Assembly (NCBI GenBank): GCA_009746045.1
Contig: RPFO01000819.1
Coordinates: 1,315,108 to 1,379,107 of the forward strand
DNA: 64,000 bases
DNA from: Mesostigma viride
Lineage: Eukaryota > Streptophyta > Mesostigmatophyceae > Mesostigmatales > Mesostigmataceae
Direction: 5' to 3'
Shown here: positions 51,201 through 63,900 of the stretch, in pieces
Position numbering within the stretch: position 1 is the stretch's first letter
Layout: each line of letters opens with the position of its first letter
Program-made: the position numbers and the translations under genes
The notes under the pieces: model-generated
What the model was told of the DNA's origin: nothing
Databases searched by the model: none
The model's input: the letters and a program-made list of their open reading frames with translations, nothing else

Positions 51201-54200
51201 GGTTGCTCCAATCACGCACCTGCGCCAGCGGCGTGGAGGGCACGAACTCCACCATCCCGTCGTCCGAGCCGGTGGCGAGCACGCGGTAGGGCGTGAGCTT
51301 GAGGTCCAGGTTCTCCTTCTTCAGCAGGCGGTCCATGAGCGAGAGGATTTGGATGACCTGGGCGGGAGGGAAGGGGAAACGGTTGAAATGGGGGCAACGT
51401 GAGCGATGCGGCCTGACCCAGTAATGCTGGTGACCAATCAGGGTCGTTACAACCGCACCCAGCTGGCATCAACAAACATGCTCATGGTGACAACAATAAT
51501 TGTGACAGCAGCGATGGTGACCCGCCAGTCGTGGCCACCGCGGCCCACACCGGCTCCTGCACGTGTCCTCGGGGCCTTCGGAGGAGCGAGACGGCCGATG
51601 TAAGGGGACGGCGCCACCTGCCGCACGCGCCCACAGGTAAATACAATACAGACTGTGGTGCCCCACCACACATGGTACACGTTGAGGCAGGCTCCTTTGA
51701 ACCTGATTGAACACGTATTGACACATGAGTAAAGAGTTCTTTCTAAATAGCAAGCGATTATCTGGGCAGGGCAGGGGGACGGATTGGCAGGTAGATGAGC
51801 GCGTTGCCAACTGGTGCCTAAGTGGGTGGGTGGATAATGGGGGGGGGGGGGGGGGGGGGGGGGGAGAGGGGGAGAGGGGAGGAGAGGGGAGCAGAGGGGA
51901 GGAGAGGGGCGGAGAGGCGCGGAGAGGGGAGGAGAGGGAGGAGAGGGAGGAGAGGGGAGGAGAGGGGAGGAGAGGGAGAGGGGAGGAGAGGAGGAGAGGG
52001 GAGGAGAGGGAGGAGAGGGGAGGAGAGGGGAGGAGAGGGGAGGAGAGGGGAGGAGAGGGGACGAGAGGGGAAGACGGGGGAAGAGGGGGGAGGAGGAGCT
52101 TTGGGTGGTTGGACGGGTGCATGACAAAATGGGCGGGGTTGAGGTTGGAAATGGGAGGTGATGCGCCAAAGGCCGTATCTGTTGAAGGAAAATGTTTCCA
52201 ACCATGTGTGCATGACTCTCTCCGCCCCCCTCGGCACCCTTGCAATGCCAGGACCCGGGCTCAACCCGCTACCCTGGGGAGCCCTGCAGACACCCTGGGC
52301 CTCACAAAGGCATCACTACCCCCCTGCTAGCCATCACGCACCTGTTGCTATTGCCCATACGAGGTGGTCTTGGCCACCTCTTGCACCCTTATCAACTGGC
52401 GATGCATCCTATATCTAGTAGCAGCTGGTCTTGCCCCCCTCCTCCATTACCCGTTGACCTTGCACCACCCGTCACGCACCAGCTGGTCCTGCCGCAGGTC
52501 ATCCCCCTTCTTGTAGATGATCTTGCACGTGCGCGCGGCGCGCACCGCACCAAACACCCCCCCCACGCTGTCCTCGTTGCGGTCCGTATGCATGCTGCCA
52601 CCATCATGCGCGCTGTCCTCCTCCACCCCACCCTGTGACAGTGGGCGGCTCGAACGGCTAGGGCTGGGCCCAGGGCTGGGCAGTGCATTGGCGTGCGGGC
52701 CCATCCGCGTCGATGCGGCCGCAGCCATATCGTGCCCGGACGTGCTCGATGCCGCCCGGTCTCCCGCCAGGGACCCGTCCTGGGAGGGCTCGGAGGGTGA
52801 TGACGCCACGCTGGGCAGTTGGTCATTCAGCGGGGGTGCCGCCTCTTCTGTCTTGAAGGTGAGCAGCAGAGGCTGCAGCGAGGAGCGGAAGATGGAGGAC
52901 TGGGAGGGGATGATGCCAGTGATCATGACCTGGGGGCGCAGGGGGAGCGGCACGCCCTGCAGGGATGCGTGGGGGGGCGGGGGGGGTTCCAGACAAATGC
53001 GCACGAGGAAAGGGGGAAAAGAATGGGTTCAGCGAACACATGCCACAGTAAAGGCAGCAGAAACCGCCCCGATGGCCGCTTGTTGAGGATGGTGTGGCTG
53101 GCACAAAAATTTGCGCACAAGCACCCAATCCTTGCGCACTCCAGCACAAGTCAGTGTGTTTGATGGTGGATACAGGACTGGCAATAGAAAATGTGGCGGC
53201 GGTTGAGAGCAATCAGCGTGGAAGGGGCGCGATCACGAGTCTTTCCCCCCGTTCTAGATTCTCACAGGCCACCCCCCATCTCGCCAGCACGTTCATGAAC
53301 CGCCAGATCTCCACAGCTGTGTGGCGTGCGAAACAGGAGACTGCCGCGGGCATCCTGTTGGCCACGACAAGAAATGACCTGCATGTCCTGTTGGCCCGTC
53401 CCCCCGGTGCCCAGCAAGCAAAGCAGCCACACGCAAGTCGCCTCCGTTTGTCATCATCCACTCCAAGTCACCCCATACCGAACAGTAAACGAGCAGGCCG
53501 AGCAAATCATGCCACCAAGTGACGACGCATGGGCGGCTGCCTGCCATGATCCATGCGGCCACAGGAGGGCCAAGTCGTCTGTCAGGAGATGAGCCACACG
53601 TGTGGGTCATGAACATGGGACACAGGGGAGGAGGGCCCGAGTGGAGCCCACACCGTGCCCCTAGCCGCGTGGATCACCTGCGGGAAGGCGGAGAGGTCGC
53701 CCAATATTCCCTGCGACGACAGCATGGCCTGCATGCGCTCGATCTTATACGCGCGACCGCCCCGCTGCGCCTGCAGGTTGCGCGCCATCACGCGCAGCTG
53801 TGAGACGAGGTCCACCTGCAGCTTGATGCGCACCCAGGCCTCGGCGCCCGTGGGGCTCTGCTTCTGTTCGCGCACGCGGGGCCAAGAAGGCGGCGACAGC
53901 AGGGAGCGGCGACAACAGGGAGGGAAGGAAGAGCGGGCGCGTGGAGATGGGCAGCACCCAAACAGTGGAGTTAGAAGAAGGTCACAGGAACATGCATTCG
54001 GCGAAAGGAGCACAGGCTTGGAAAAGGGGGGCGGCTACCACGGCTGCATGTGATGTGTGGAAACTTTGGGCGCTCACATCCTCCTTCCGGGACGCAAGAA
54101 ATACGGGAGCGCAAGAGGGATGGATCACCCATTCAGGCTGCTGGCTAGAGATACGCCTGGGTGTGGAGAGGGCGCAGTACTCACTCCTGCCAAAACCCAG

Positions 54201-57200
54201 TAGTCACCACCCCTGCCGTCAAATCCAGTACCTGGCACCCTGTCATCATGGCAACCAGCACTGGCCACTCCTGCAATCAACTCCACTATTCATTCCTCCA
54301 GCAACTCATCATTGCACTCCTGTCACTGCAATCATGACCTTCCACGATGTCAGATAACTCCCCATGCCCTGGCGCCATGAGCGAGCCCTGCACGGCTGTC
54401 CCCACCCACATTGCGCCACTCTGCCGGCGTAAACCGTTGCGTGCCCACTGTGGCTCCTGCAGGTCCTGCTCATCACTGCAAGGGCGGATCACTATTAACG
54501 TTTGGTCACTATAACAGCTGGTCATCATCATGAACATATAGCTGCCGCTAGCAGCAGCAACAGTACTTCCAACAGGGGCCCCGACCTTGGCAACATCAAC
54601 CTCGGCAACATCATCACCCCCTACACCCCCGATGGCACCGCAGTGGCTTCACCACACACCCCAACCCATATACACCACCCGTAGCCCCACATAAAACATC
54701 CCACCGCCAGCTGGCGCCGTACCCGCCATCCCACTGTTCCATCCCTATACCCCACACCGTTGGCCGTATGCCGTACCAGCTGCTCCTCGAGCTTCTGGTG
54801 CGTTGTCACGAAGCGCTCCTTCATGCGCTTGTCCTCAAACTCCACAGACAGATACCAGTGCAGGAAGTTGGCCACCTCGTAGTTGGCCACCGCTGCGGGG
54901 GACAAGGCGCATAGGGAGACAGGGAGAGAGGGAGACAAGGAGACAGGGAGACAAGAGGCGATAGAAAGAGGCCACGTTACCAAGGACTGAGCGCGACAAC
55001 AGGGGGCAAAAGGCATCGACAGGGCAGATGGCAGCGGGCCGTAAAGGGCACGAGTTATCAACGGGGCAGATGGCAACGGGCGGGTGAGCGCGAACACAGG
55101 GGGCATGCGACAGTGTCCACGGACCCGGTCACCGCGCAGACGAGGCCCAGTGGGTGATGGTCGAGACCAATGGCAGCATCAGCGATGTAAATATGTTACA
55201 TGAAGCACCTGCACAGCCACATCATTTCGTGGTGGCATGCGCCAGCATTCCAACAAGACAACTTGATGTTGCTCCACAGTAGATCCTGCCAGACAGGCGT
55301 GACTTCAGGCAGGCACCTCAGCGCGGCAGACTCCGAGCCATGGGTGGGTGAGCACGCGCACGCATGCACCCTCCAGGCCTTCACACCACAGGCAAGCGCC
55401 CTCCTTGTGAACATGCAAGAAGGAAAAGCACTTAAGCCATGCGCACGCAGCAGTGACCGGTGACAGCCAGAAATGGATGGCCGCAGCCTATCGTTTACCA
55501 TCCCACAACCACACCAACTACTATTGTAAAGGCCGTTGTTTGTTACCTTATAAACGGGTATCAGCGCGACCCAAGTAGGCCTCATGGTGCTGCAACTGCA
55601 TGCCCTCGAGCTCAAGTTACGTGCGCGCCATCCAGGGCTGTGATGCATCACCAACTGCCAGCCAGAGACAGGGCCCTTGTACACAAGCCTGTATTGCAGG
55701 CAAACAAGTGGTGTGGCCTGCTCAAATATCACAAAAGCAGCCATTGAACTCTGGGACCCTAACAACCCCCCACCTCGCGAGGGCATGGACGCGGCGAGCC
55801 ACCCACCCTGCCATGGACGCATGCCAACCACCGTCGTGATGAAACACGAAGGCGGCCTCACGCCCTACACCCTAAGCCCACATCACCACCCACCTCGCGA
55901 CAGCAGGAAGGCGGCGAGTCGCGAGTCGTCGGCGCTCTCGTAGCGCAGCGCGTGCACCAGCTGCAGAAGGTAGCACAGCAGCTCCTCGTCGTCCGCGCGC
56001 GCCAGCACGCCCACCGCGTACGTGCGCACCGCGTCACTCGTGAACGAGGGCGAGAGCAGCTCCAGAGCATCCGCCGTGTCGATGGGCTCCCATCGCTGCT
56101 GCATCAGGTCAATGGCTTGCTTCGACTCCTGGAGGGGGATTGGGGGGGGGGACGCAGGGGGTGGAGAAGGCCGGTCATGATGTCGGGTGGAGGGGGAGGG
56201 GCGCAGGGGGTGGAGAAGGCCAGTCATGATGTCGGGGGCGGGGGGGGGGGGGGGCGCAGGACGTGGAACAGGCCGGTCATGATGTCGGGGGAGGGCGGGG
56301 GGGGGGGGGGGGGGCGGGCGGGGGATGGGTGGTGGTGGTCAGTGAGCAAGTGGGTGGGTGTAGTCGTGAATGGGCTGGGCAAGGAGGGGTGAGGTGGGCA
56401 GCGCTGGGTGGGTGGGCTAGCGACGGGGTGGGGTGGAGCAGTGAGCAGTGAGGGATGGGGTGGGCAGCGATGGGAAGCTAGGGGGGTAGTGATGGGTGGG
56501 GGACGTGCGGACAATGCTGCATGGTCCCTCCACCCTGACAGCAGCCTGGAGACGTCTGGGGAACGACAAGTGGAGAACCGAGACATATCTACACATATGT
56601 CGCCATAGACGCCGCTGGTACAATGGGACGGCGCAATCTGGGAAAGACAAGCATCCGGCCACCCACCCACACCGATGGGCCAGGCAGGCGCTGCCAACGC
56701 AGACCCCTGCCCACACGAACAAGCCCCCGACACGCATCCGACGCGCCACGTGCGGGCCCTAGGATCGATGCGCGCGCCATCCACCTTGCAGGATATACGT
56801 GCACAACAAGCACAATCATGCACGTGCCCACACCACTAAACTACAAGCGACCGGACCAAACCAAGCGCATGGAAGGACCAACCACCCCAAGCGGCCACAT
56901 GGCCCCACCTGCGCGTCGCCCCAGTCGACCGCGCGCAAAAACTTGGTGAGGGCATGACGCTGCGTGGTCAGGGAGAAGCGGAACTTCCACAGCAAGAACT
57001 TCTCGTCACCTGCAGGGTGCCACAGACAAGAAGGGGGAGGTATTAAGGTTGCTAGTTACATGCGGAGGCAATGGTGAGAGATTCACATATGCCATTCGAT
57101 ACAGCCAACGAATGTGGGTGTAACTCCTGCACTAGGTCAATGTAGTGTTCCGGTAGGTAGCATCTCTTGCCATGCCAACAATATAGTAGAATATCAAAAT

Positions 57201-57628
57201 CACTGCCCATCACTCCTCCATGCTAATAACACACCTCACAGCAGCCACCCATCCGTGCCAACAAACAACTCGCAGCCAGCACCATCCATGCCTATAAGAA
57301 ACACCACCGCCACCACCCGTCCTGGCCCTTCTGCCCCAGCCTCGCCCCCACCCGGCGCGCTGCTGCCCCCCATACCGGTGAGTGGCTTGGACGGTGGCAT
57401 GGCCAGCACCGCCTCAATCTGGCGCTTCTCCTTGAAGTTTGGCTTGACCTTGCTGTCGATCAGGCCGCGGTGCACGTTGCGCGCCAGCTTGAGCTGCTTC
57501 CCCTCGCTCGGGTTGTCGTGCAGGATGTCTGCGTCAGCTAGACGCACCAGCTCGCCGCGGCCGTTGGCAATACCCCGTGCGCCGGGCCGGCTGGCGGCAC
57601 CGGTGTTGGGTCCCAGGTCCGCCAGCTC
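48249..57628 (-). CDS. VPS34: phosphatidylinositol 3-kinase class III catalytic subunit, last ten exons
   Basis: VPS34 phosphorylates phosphatidylinositol at the 3-OH to make PI3P on endosomes and autophagosome precursors, acting with VPS15 and Beclin/ATG6. Minus-strand exons: 57376-57628, 56909-57009, 55894-56128, 54756-54892, 53678-53863, 52480-52956, 51220-51357, 50245-50399, 49478-49769, 48249-48386. All junctions are GT/AG with matching phases, giving 703 residues to the TAG at 48249. Order: helical PIK domain ([54 protein letters not shown]), kinase N-lobe with [37 protein letters not shown], catalytic loop GVGDRHLDN split by an intron in the Arg codon, HIDFGYILG, activation loop [18 protein letters not shown] and the family C-terminus [11 protein letters not shown]. 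Key kinase residues are present, so it looks functional. The upstream C2 region is outside the window, beyond the minisatellite. The exact acceptor of exon 53678-53863 may be 3-6 bp different. Confidence 0.95.
48387..49477 (-). other. VPS34 last intron
   Basis: 1091 bp between the exon ending DPEKAILK and the one starting [13 protein letters not shown]. It contains a C/T-rich tract near 48590-48720 and small tandem variants of gtgggtgtacac near 48798-48852. No gene inside. Confidence 0.75.
51841..52100 (+). repeat. poly(G) plus (GGGGAGGAGA)n purine tract in a VPS34 intron
   Basis: A run of about 25 G (51839-51864) passes into about 235 bp of G/A-only repeats (GGGGAGGAGA units). It lies in the 1122-bp intron 51358-52479; on the gene's sense strand it is a C/T tract. 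Such mirror-like homopurine tracts can form triplex or quadruplex structures. Confidence 0.9.
52531..52845 (-). other. ~105-residue low-complexity insertion inside the VPS34 kinase N-lobe
   Basis: Within exon 52480-52956, between LLLTFKTE and [17 protein letters not shown], about 105 residues rich in Ser, Pro, Ala and Gly ([28 protein letters not shown]) replace the handful of residues found in plant and animal VPS34. The segment is open, divisible by three, and lacks a plausible GT/AG pair at its edges, so it reads as coding rather than as an unspliced intron. Confidence 0.75.
56160..56320. repeat. G-rich imperfect tandem repeat in a VPS34 intron
   Basis: About three copies of a ~60-bp unit (aggccggtcatgatgtcggg followed by a G run) at 56168-56320 in the intron 56129-56908. 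Confidence 0.7.
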
Positions 57629-57919
57629 CTGCGCACACCCAAGGGGAGACGAGGGGACGGTGTGAGGGGAGACCAAGGGGGCGGGGGAAGGTGTGAGATG
57701 AGGTAAGGGGGAAAGAGGAGGCGTCTGCGCGCAGGAGAGAGGCAGGGGAAGTACATGCGTACCGAGGGGGGGTAGGGGGGGAACAGCCACCCGAGTCAGA
57801 AAGGGTGCACCGAGCGATAACAGGGAAGAAGACGGAAGTGCTCCGCTACAGGGAGAACAAGGGGCCACGAGCGGGTCAGGGCGCCACGTCAGGGCGATTT
57901 GTTTGCGGCACCTCTACAA
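57629..57919 (-). other. VPS34 intron (partial), no exon seen
   Basis: Starts with the acceptor upstream of the [10 protein letters not shown] exon. No segment resembling the VPS34 C2 or linker region is present before the minisatellite starts. Confidence 0.6.
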
Positions 57920-60900
57920 TGAAGCCAGCGGCACAAGTGCTGCGCGTGTGGTTGCCGGCTAGCGGCGCCCAAGTGCTGCGCGTGTGGTTGCAGGCTAGCG
58001 GCACAAGTGCTGCGCGTGTGGTTGCAGGCTACCGGCGCCCAGGTGCTGCGCGTGCGGTTGCAGGCTACCGGCGCCAAAGTGCTGCGCATGTGGTTGCAGG
58101 CTACCGGCGCCCAAGTGCTGCGCGTGTGGTCGCAGGCTACCGGCGCCCAAGTGCTGCGCGTGTGGTCGCAGGCTACCGGCACCCAGGTGCTGCGCGTGCG
58201 GTTGTAGGCTACTGGCACCCAAGTGCTGCGCATGTGGTTGCAGGCTACCGACGCCGAAGTGCTGCGCGTGCGGTTGCAGGCTACCGGCGCCCAAGTGCTG
58301 CGTGTGCGGTTGCAGGCTACCGGCGCCCAAGTGTTGCGCGTGTGGTCGCAGACTACCGGCGCCCAAGTGCTGCACGTGCGGTTGCAGGCTAGCAGCACAA
58401 GTGCTGCGCGTGTGGTCGCAGGCTACCACCGCCCAGGTGCTGCGCGTGTGGTTGCAGGCTACCGGCGCCCAGGTGCTGCGCGTGTGGTCGCAGGCTACCG
58501 GCGCCCAAGTGCTGCGCGTGCGGTTGCAGGCTACCGGCGCCCAGGTGCTGCGCGTGTGGTTGCAGGCTACCGGCGCCCAAGTGCTGCGCGTGTGGTTGCA
58601 GGCTACCGGCGCCCAGGTGCTGCGCGTGTGGTCGCAGGCTACCGGCGCCCAAGTGCTGCGCGTGCGGTTGCAGGCTACCGGCGCCCAGGTGCTGCGCGTG
58701 TGGTTGCAGGCTACCGGCGCCCAAGTGCTGCGCGTGTGGTTGCAGGCTACCGGCGACCAAGTGCTGCGCGTGTGGTCGCAGGCTACCACCGCCCAGGTGC
58801 TGCGCGTGTGGTCGCAGGCTACCGGCGCCCAGGTGCTGCGCGTGTGGTCGCAGGCTACCGGCGCCCAAGTGCTGCGCGTGCGGTTGCAGGCTACCGGCGC
58901 CCAGGTGCTGCGCGTGTGGTTGCAGGCTACCGACGCCGAAGTGCTGCGCGTGTGGTTGCAGGCTACCGGCGCCCAGGTGCTGCGCGTGTGGTTGCAGGCT
59001 ACCGGCGCCCAGGTGCTGCGCGTGCGGTTGCAGGCTACCGGCGCCCAAGTGCTGCGCGTGCGGTTGCAGGCTACCGGCGCCCAGGTGCTGCGCGTGTGGT
59101 CGCAGGCTACCACCGCCCAGGTGCTGCGCGTGTGGTTGCAGGCTACCGGCGCCCAAGTGTTGCGCGTGTGGTCGCAGGCTACCGGCGACCAAGTGTTGCG
59201 CATGTGGTTGCAGGCTACCGGCGCCCAAGTGCTGCGCGTGTGGTTGCAGGCTACCGGCGCCCAAGTGTTGCGCGTGTGGTCGCAGGCTACCGGCGCCCAA
59301 GTGTTGCGCGTGTGGTCGCAGGCTACCGGCGCCCAGGTGCTGCGCGTGCGGTCGCAGGCTACCGGCGCCCAGGTGCTGCGCGTGCGGTTGCAGGCTACCG
59401 GCGCCCAAGTGCTGCGCGTGCGGTTGCAGGCGCCCAAGTGCTGCGCGTGTGGTTGCAGGCTACCGGCGCCCAGGTGCTGCGCGTGCGGTTGCAGGCTACC
59501 GGCGCCCAGGTGCTGCGCGTGTGGTCGCAGGCTACCGGCGCCAAGGTGCTGCGCATGTGGTTGCAGACTACCGGCGCCCAAGTGCTGCGCGTGCGGTTGC
59601 AGGCTACCGGCGCCCAGGTGCTGCGCGTGCGGTCGCAGGCTACCGGCGCCCAGGTGCTGCGCGTGCGGTTGCAGGCTACCGGCGCCCAGGTGCTGCGCGT
59701 GCGGTTGCAGGCTACCGGCGCCCAAGTGCTGCGCGTGCGGTTGCAGGCTACCGGCGCCCAAGTGCTGCGCGTACGGTTGCAGGCGCCCAAGTGCTGCGCG
59801 TGTGGTTGCAGGCTACCGGCGCCCAAGTGCTGCGCGTGCGGTTGCAGGCTACCGGCGCCCAGGTGCTGCGCGTGCGGTCGCAGGCTACCGGCGCCCAGGT
59901 GCTGCGCGTGCGGTTGCAGGCTACCGGCGCCCAAGTGCTGCGCGTGTGGTTACAGGCGCCCAAGTGCTGCGCGTGTGGTTGCAGGCTACCGGCGCCCAAG
60001 TGCTGCGCGTGCGGTTGCAGGCTACCGGCGCCCAGGTGCTGCGCGTGTGGTCGCAGGCTACCGGCGCCCAGGTGCTGCGCGTGTGGTTGCAGGCTAGCGG
60101 CACAAGTGCTGCGCGTGTGGTCCCAGGCTACCGGCGCCCAGGTGCTGCGCGTGCGGTCGCAGGCTACCGGCGCCCAGGTGCTGCGCGTGCGGTTGCAGGC
60201 TACCGGCGCCCAGGTGCTGCGCGTGTGGTTGCAGGCTACCGGCGCCCAAGTGCTGCGCGTGTGGTCGCAGGCTACCGGCGCCCAGGTGCTGCGCGTGTGG
60301 TCGCAGGCTACCGGCGCCCAGGTGCTGCGCGTGCGGTTGCAGGCTACCGGCGCCCAAGTGCTGCGCGTGCGGTTGCAGGCGCCCAAGTGCTGCGCGTGTG
60401 GTCGCAGGCTACCGGCGCCCAAGTGCTGCGCGTGTGGTCGCAGGCTACCGGCGCCCAGGTGCTGCGCGTGTGGTTGCAGGCTACCGGCGCCCAGGTGCTG
60501 CACGTGCGGTTGCAGGCTACCGGCGCCCAAGTGCTGCGCGTGTGGTCGCAGGCTACCGGCGCCCAGGTGCTGCGCGTGCGGTCGCAGGCTACCGGCGCCC
60601 AGGTGCTGCGCGTGCGGTTGCAGACTACCGGCGCCCAAGTGTTGCGCGTGTGGTCGCAGACTACCGGCGCCCAGGTGCTGCGCGTGCGGTCGCAGGCTAC
60701 CGGCGCCAAGGTGCTGCGCGTGTGGTTGCAGGCTACCGGCGCCCAGGTGCTGCGCGTGCGGTTGCAGGCTACCGGCGCCCAGGTGCTGCGCGTGTGGTTG
60801 CAGGCTACCGGCGCCCAGGTGCTGCGCGTGTGGTCGCAGGCTACCGGCGCCCAGGTGCTGCGCGTGCGGTCGCAGGCTACCGGCGCCCAAGTGTTGCGCC

Positions 60901-63900
60901 TGTGGTTGCAGGCTACCGGCGCCCAAGTGCTGCGCGTGTGGTTGCAGGCTACCGGCGCCCAGGTGCTGCGCGTGTGGTTGCAGGCTACCGGCGCCCAGGT
61001 GCTGCGCGTGCCGTCGCAGGCTACCGGCGCCCAGGTGCTGCGCGTGTGGTTGCAGGCTACCGGCGCCCAGGTGCTGCGCGTGCGGTTGCAGGCTACCGGC
61101 GCCCAGGTGCTGCGCGTGTGGTTGCAGGCTACCGGCACCCAGGTGCTGCGCGTGTGGTTGCAGGCTACCGGCGCCCAGGTGCTGCGCGTGTGGTTGCAGA
61201 CTACCGGCGCCCAAGTGCTGCGCGTGCGGTTGCAGGCTACCGGCGCCCAGGTGCTGCGCGTGCGGTTGCAGGCTACCGGCGCCCAAGTGCTGCGCGTGTG
61301 GTCGCAGGCTACCGGCGCCCAGGTGCTGCGCGTGTGGTCGCAGGCTACCGGCGCCCAGGTGCTGCGCGTGCGGTTGCAGGCTACCGGCGCCCAAGTGCTG
61401 CGCGTGTGGTTGCAGGCTACCGGCGCCCAGGTGCTGCGCGTGCGGTTGCAGGCTACCGGCGCCCAGGTGCTGCGCCTGTGGTCGCAGGCTACCGGCGCCC
61501 AAGTGCTGCGCATGTGGTCGCAGACTACCGGCGCCCAGGTGCTGCGCGTGCGGTTGCAGGCTACCGGCGCCCAAGTGCTGCGTGTGCGGTTGCAGGCTAC
61601 CGGCGCCCAGGTGCTGCGCGTGTGGTCGCAGGCTACCGGCGCCCAGGTGCTGCGCATGTGGTCGCAGACTACCGGCACCCAGGTGCTGCGCGTGTGGTTG
61701 CAGACTACCGGCGCCCAGGTGCTGCGCGTGCGGTTGCCGGCTACCGGCGCCCAGGTGCTGCGCGTGCGGTTGCAGGCTACCGGCGCCCAGGTGTTGCGCA
61801 TGTGGTTGCAGGCTACCGGCGCCCAAGTGCTGCGCGTGTGGTCGCAGGCTACCGGCGCCCAGGTGCTGCGCATGTGGTTGCAGGCTACCGGCGCCCAAGT
61901 GCTGCGCGTGTGGTCGCAGGCTACCGGCGCCCAAGTGCTGCGCGTGTGGTTGCAGGCTAGCGGCACAAGTGCTGCGCGTGTGGTCGCAGGCTACCGGCGC
62001 CCAGGTGCTGCGCATGTGGTTGCAGGCTACCGGCGCCCAAGTGCTGCGCGTGTGGTCCCAGGCTACCGGCGCCCAGGTGCTGCGCGTGCGGTCGCAGGCT
62101 ACCGGCGCCCAGGTGCTGCGCGTGCGGTTGCAGGCTACCGGCGCCCAAGTGCTGCGCGTGTGGTCGCAGGCTACCGGCGCCCAGGTGCTGCGCGTGCGGT
62201 TGCAGGCTACCGGCGCCCAAGTGCTGCGCGTGTGGTTGCAGGCTACCGGCGCCCAAGTGCTGCGCGTGTGGTTGCAGGCTACCGGCGCCAAGGTGCTGCG
62301 CGTGCGGTTGCAGGCTACCGGCGCCCAAGTGCTGCGCGTGTGGTCGCAGGCTACCGGCGACCAAGTGTTGCGCATGTGGTTGCAGGCTACCGGCGCCCAA
62401 GTGCTGCGCGTGTGGTCGCAGGCTACCGGCGCCCAGGTGCTGCGCGTGCGGTTGCAGGCTACCGGCGCCCAAGTGCTGCGCGTGTGGTTGCAGGCTACCG
62501 GCGCCCAAGTGCTGCGCGTGCGGTCGCAGACTACCGGCACCCAGGTGCTGCGCGTGCGGTTGCAGGCTACCGGCGCCCAGGTGCTGCGCGTGCGGTTGCA
62601 GGCTACCGGCGCCCAGGTGCTGCGCGTGCGGTCGCAGGCTACCGGCGCCCAGGTGCTGCGCGTGTGGTCGCAGGCTACCGGCGCCCAAGTGCTGCGCATG
62701 TGGTTGCAGGCTACCGGCGCCCAGGTGCTGCGCGTGTGGTCGCAGGCTACCGGCGCCCAGGTGCTGCGCATGTGGTCGCAGGCTACCGGCGCCCAGGTGC
62801 TGCGCGTGCGGTTGCAGGCTACCGGCGCCCAGGTGCTGCGCGTGTGGTCGCAGACTACCGGCGCCCAGGTGCTGCGCGTGCGGTTGCAGGCTACCGGCGC
62901 CCAAGTGCTGCGCGTGCGGTTGCAGGCTACCGGCGCCCAGGTGCTGCGCGTGCGGTTGCAGGCTACCGGCGCCCAGGTGCTGCGCGTGTGGTTGCAGGCT
63001 ACCGGCTCCCAAGTGCTGCGCATGTGGTCGCAGACTACCGGCACCCAGGTGCTGCGCGTGCGGTTGCAGGCTACCGGCGCCCAGGTGCTGCGCGTGCGGT
63101 TGCAGGCTACCGGCGCCCAGGTGCTGCGCGTGTGGTTGCAGGCTACCGGCTCCCAAGTGCTGCGCATGTGGTCGCAGACTACCGGCACCCAGGTGCTGCG
63201 CGTGCGGTTGCAGGCTACCGGCGCCAAGGTGCTGCGCGTGTGGTTGCAGGCTACCGGCGCCCAGGTGCTGCGCGTGCGGTTGCAGGCTACCGGCGCCCAA
63301 GTGCTGCGCGTGTGGTTGCAGGCTACCGGCGCCCAAGTGCTGCGCGTGTGGTTGCAGGCTACCGGCGCCAAGGTGCTGCGCGTGCGGTTGCAGGCTACCG
63401 GCGCCCAAGTGCTGCGCGTGTGGTCGCAGGCTACCGGCGACCAAGTGTTGCGCATGTGGTTGCAGGCTACCGGCGCCCAAGTGCTGCGCGTGTGGTCGCA
63501 GGCTACCGGCGCCCAGGTGCTGCGCGTGCGGTTGCAGGCTACCGGCGCCCAAGTGCTGCGCGTGTGGTTGCAGGCTACCGGCGCCCAAGTGCTGCGCGTG
63601 CGGTCGCAGACTACCGGCACCCAGGTGCTGCGCGTGCGGTTGCAGGCTACCGGCGCCCAGGTGCTGCGCGTGCGGTTGCAGGCTACCGGCGCCCAGGTGC
63701 TGCGCGTGCGGTTGCAGGCTACCGGCGCCCAGGTGCTGCGCGTGTGGTTGCAGGCTACCGGCGCCCAAGTGCTGCGCGTGTGGTCGCAGGCTACCGGCAC
63801 CCAGGTGCTGCGCGTGTGGTTGCAGGCTACCGGCGCCCAAGTGCTGCGCGTGTGGTCGCAGGCTACCGGCGCCAAGGTGCTGCGCGTGTGGTCGCAGGCT

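Noticed and set aside
51725-52330. Arg/Gly/Glu-rich and Pro/Ser-rich frames over the purine tract
   Set aside because: They are low-complexity translations of a G/A repeat inside a VPS34 intron; flanking exons splice around it in phase.
52531-52845. Unannotated intron within the VPS34 kinase exon
   Set aside because: No suitable donor or acceptor borders the segment, and it is open and divisible by three, so a coding insertion is the simpler reading.
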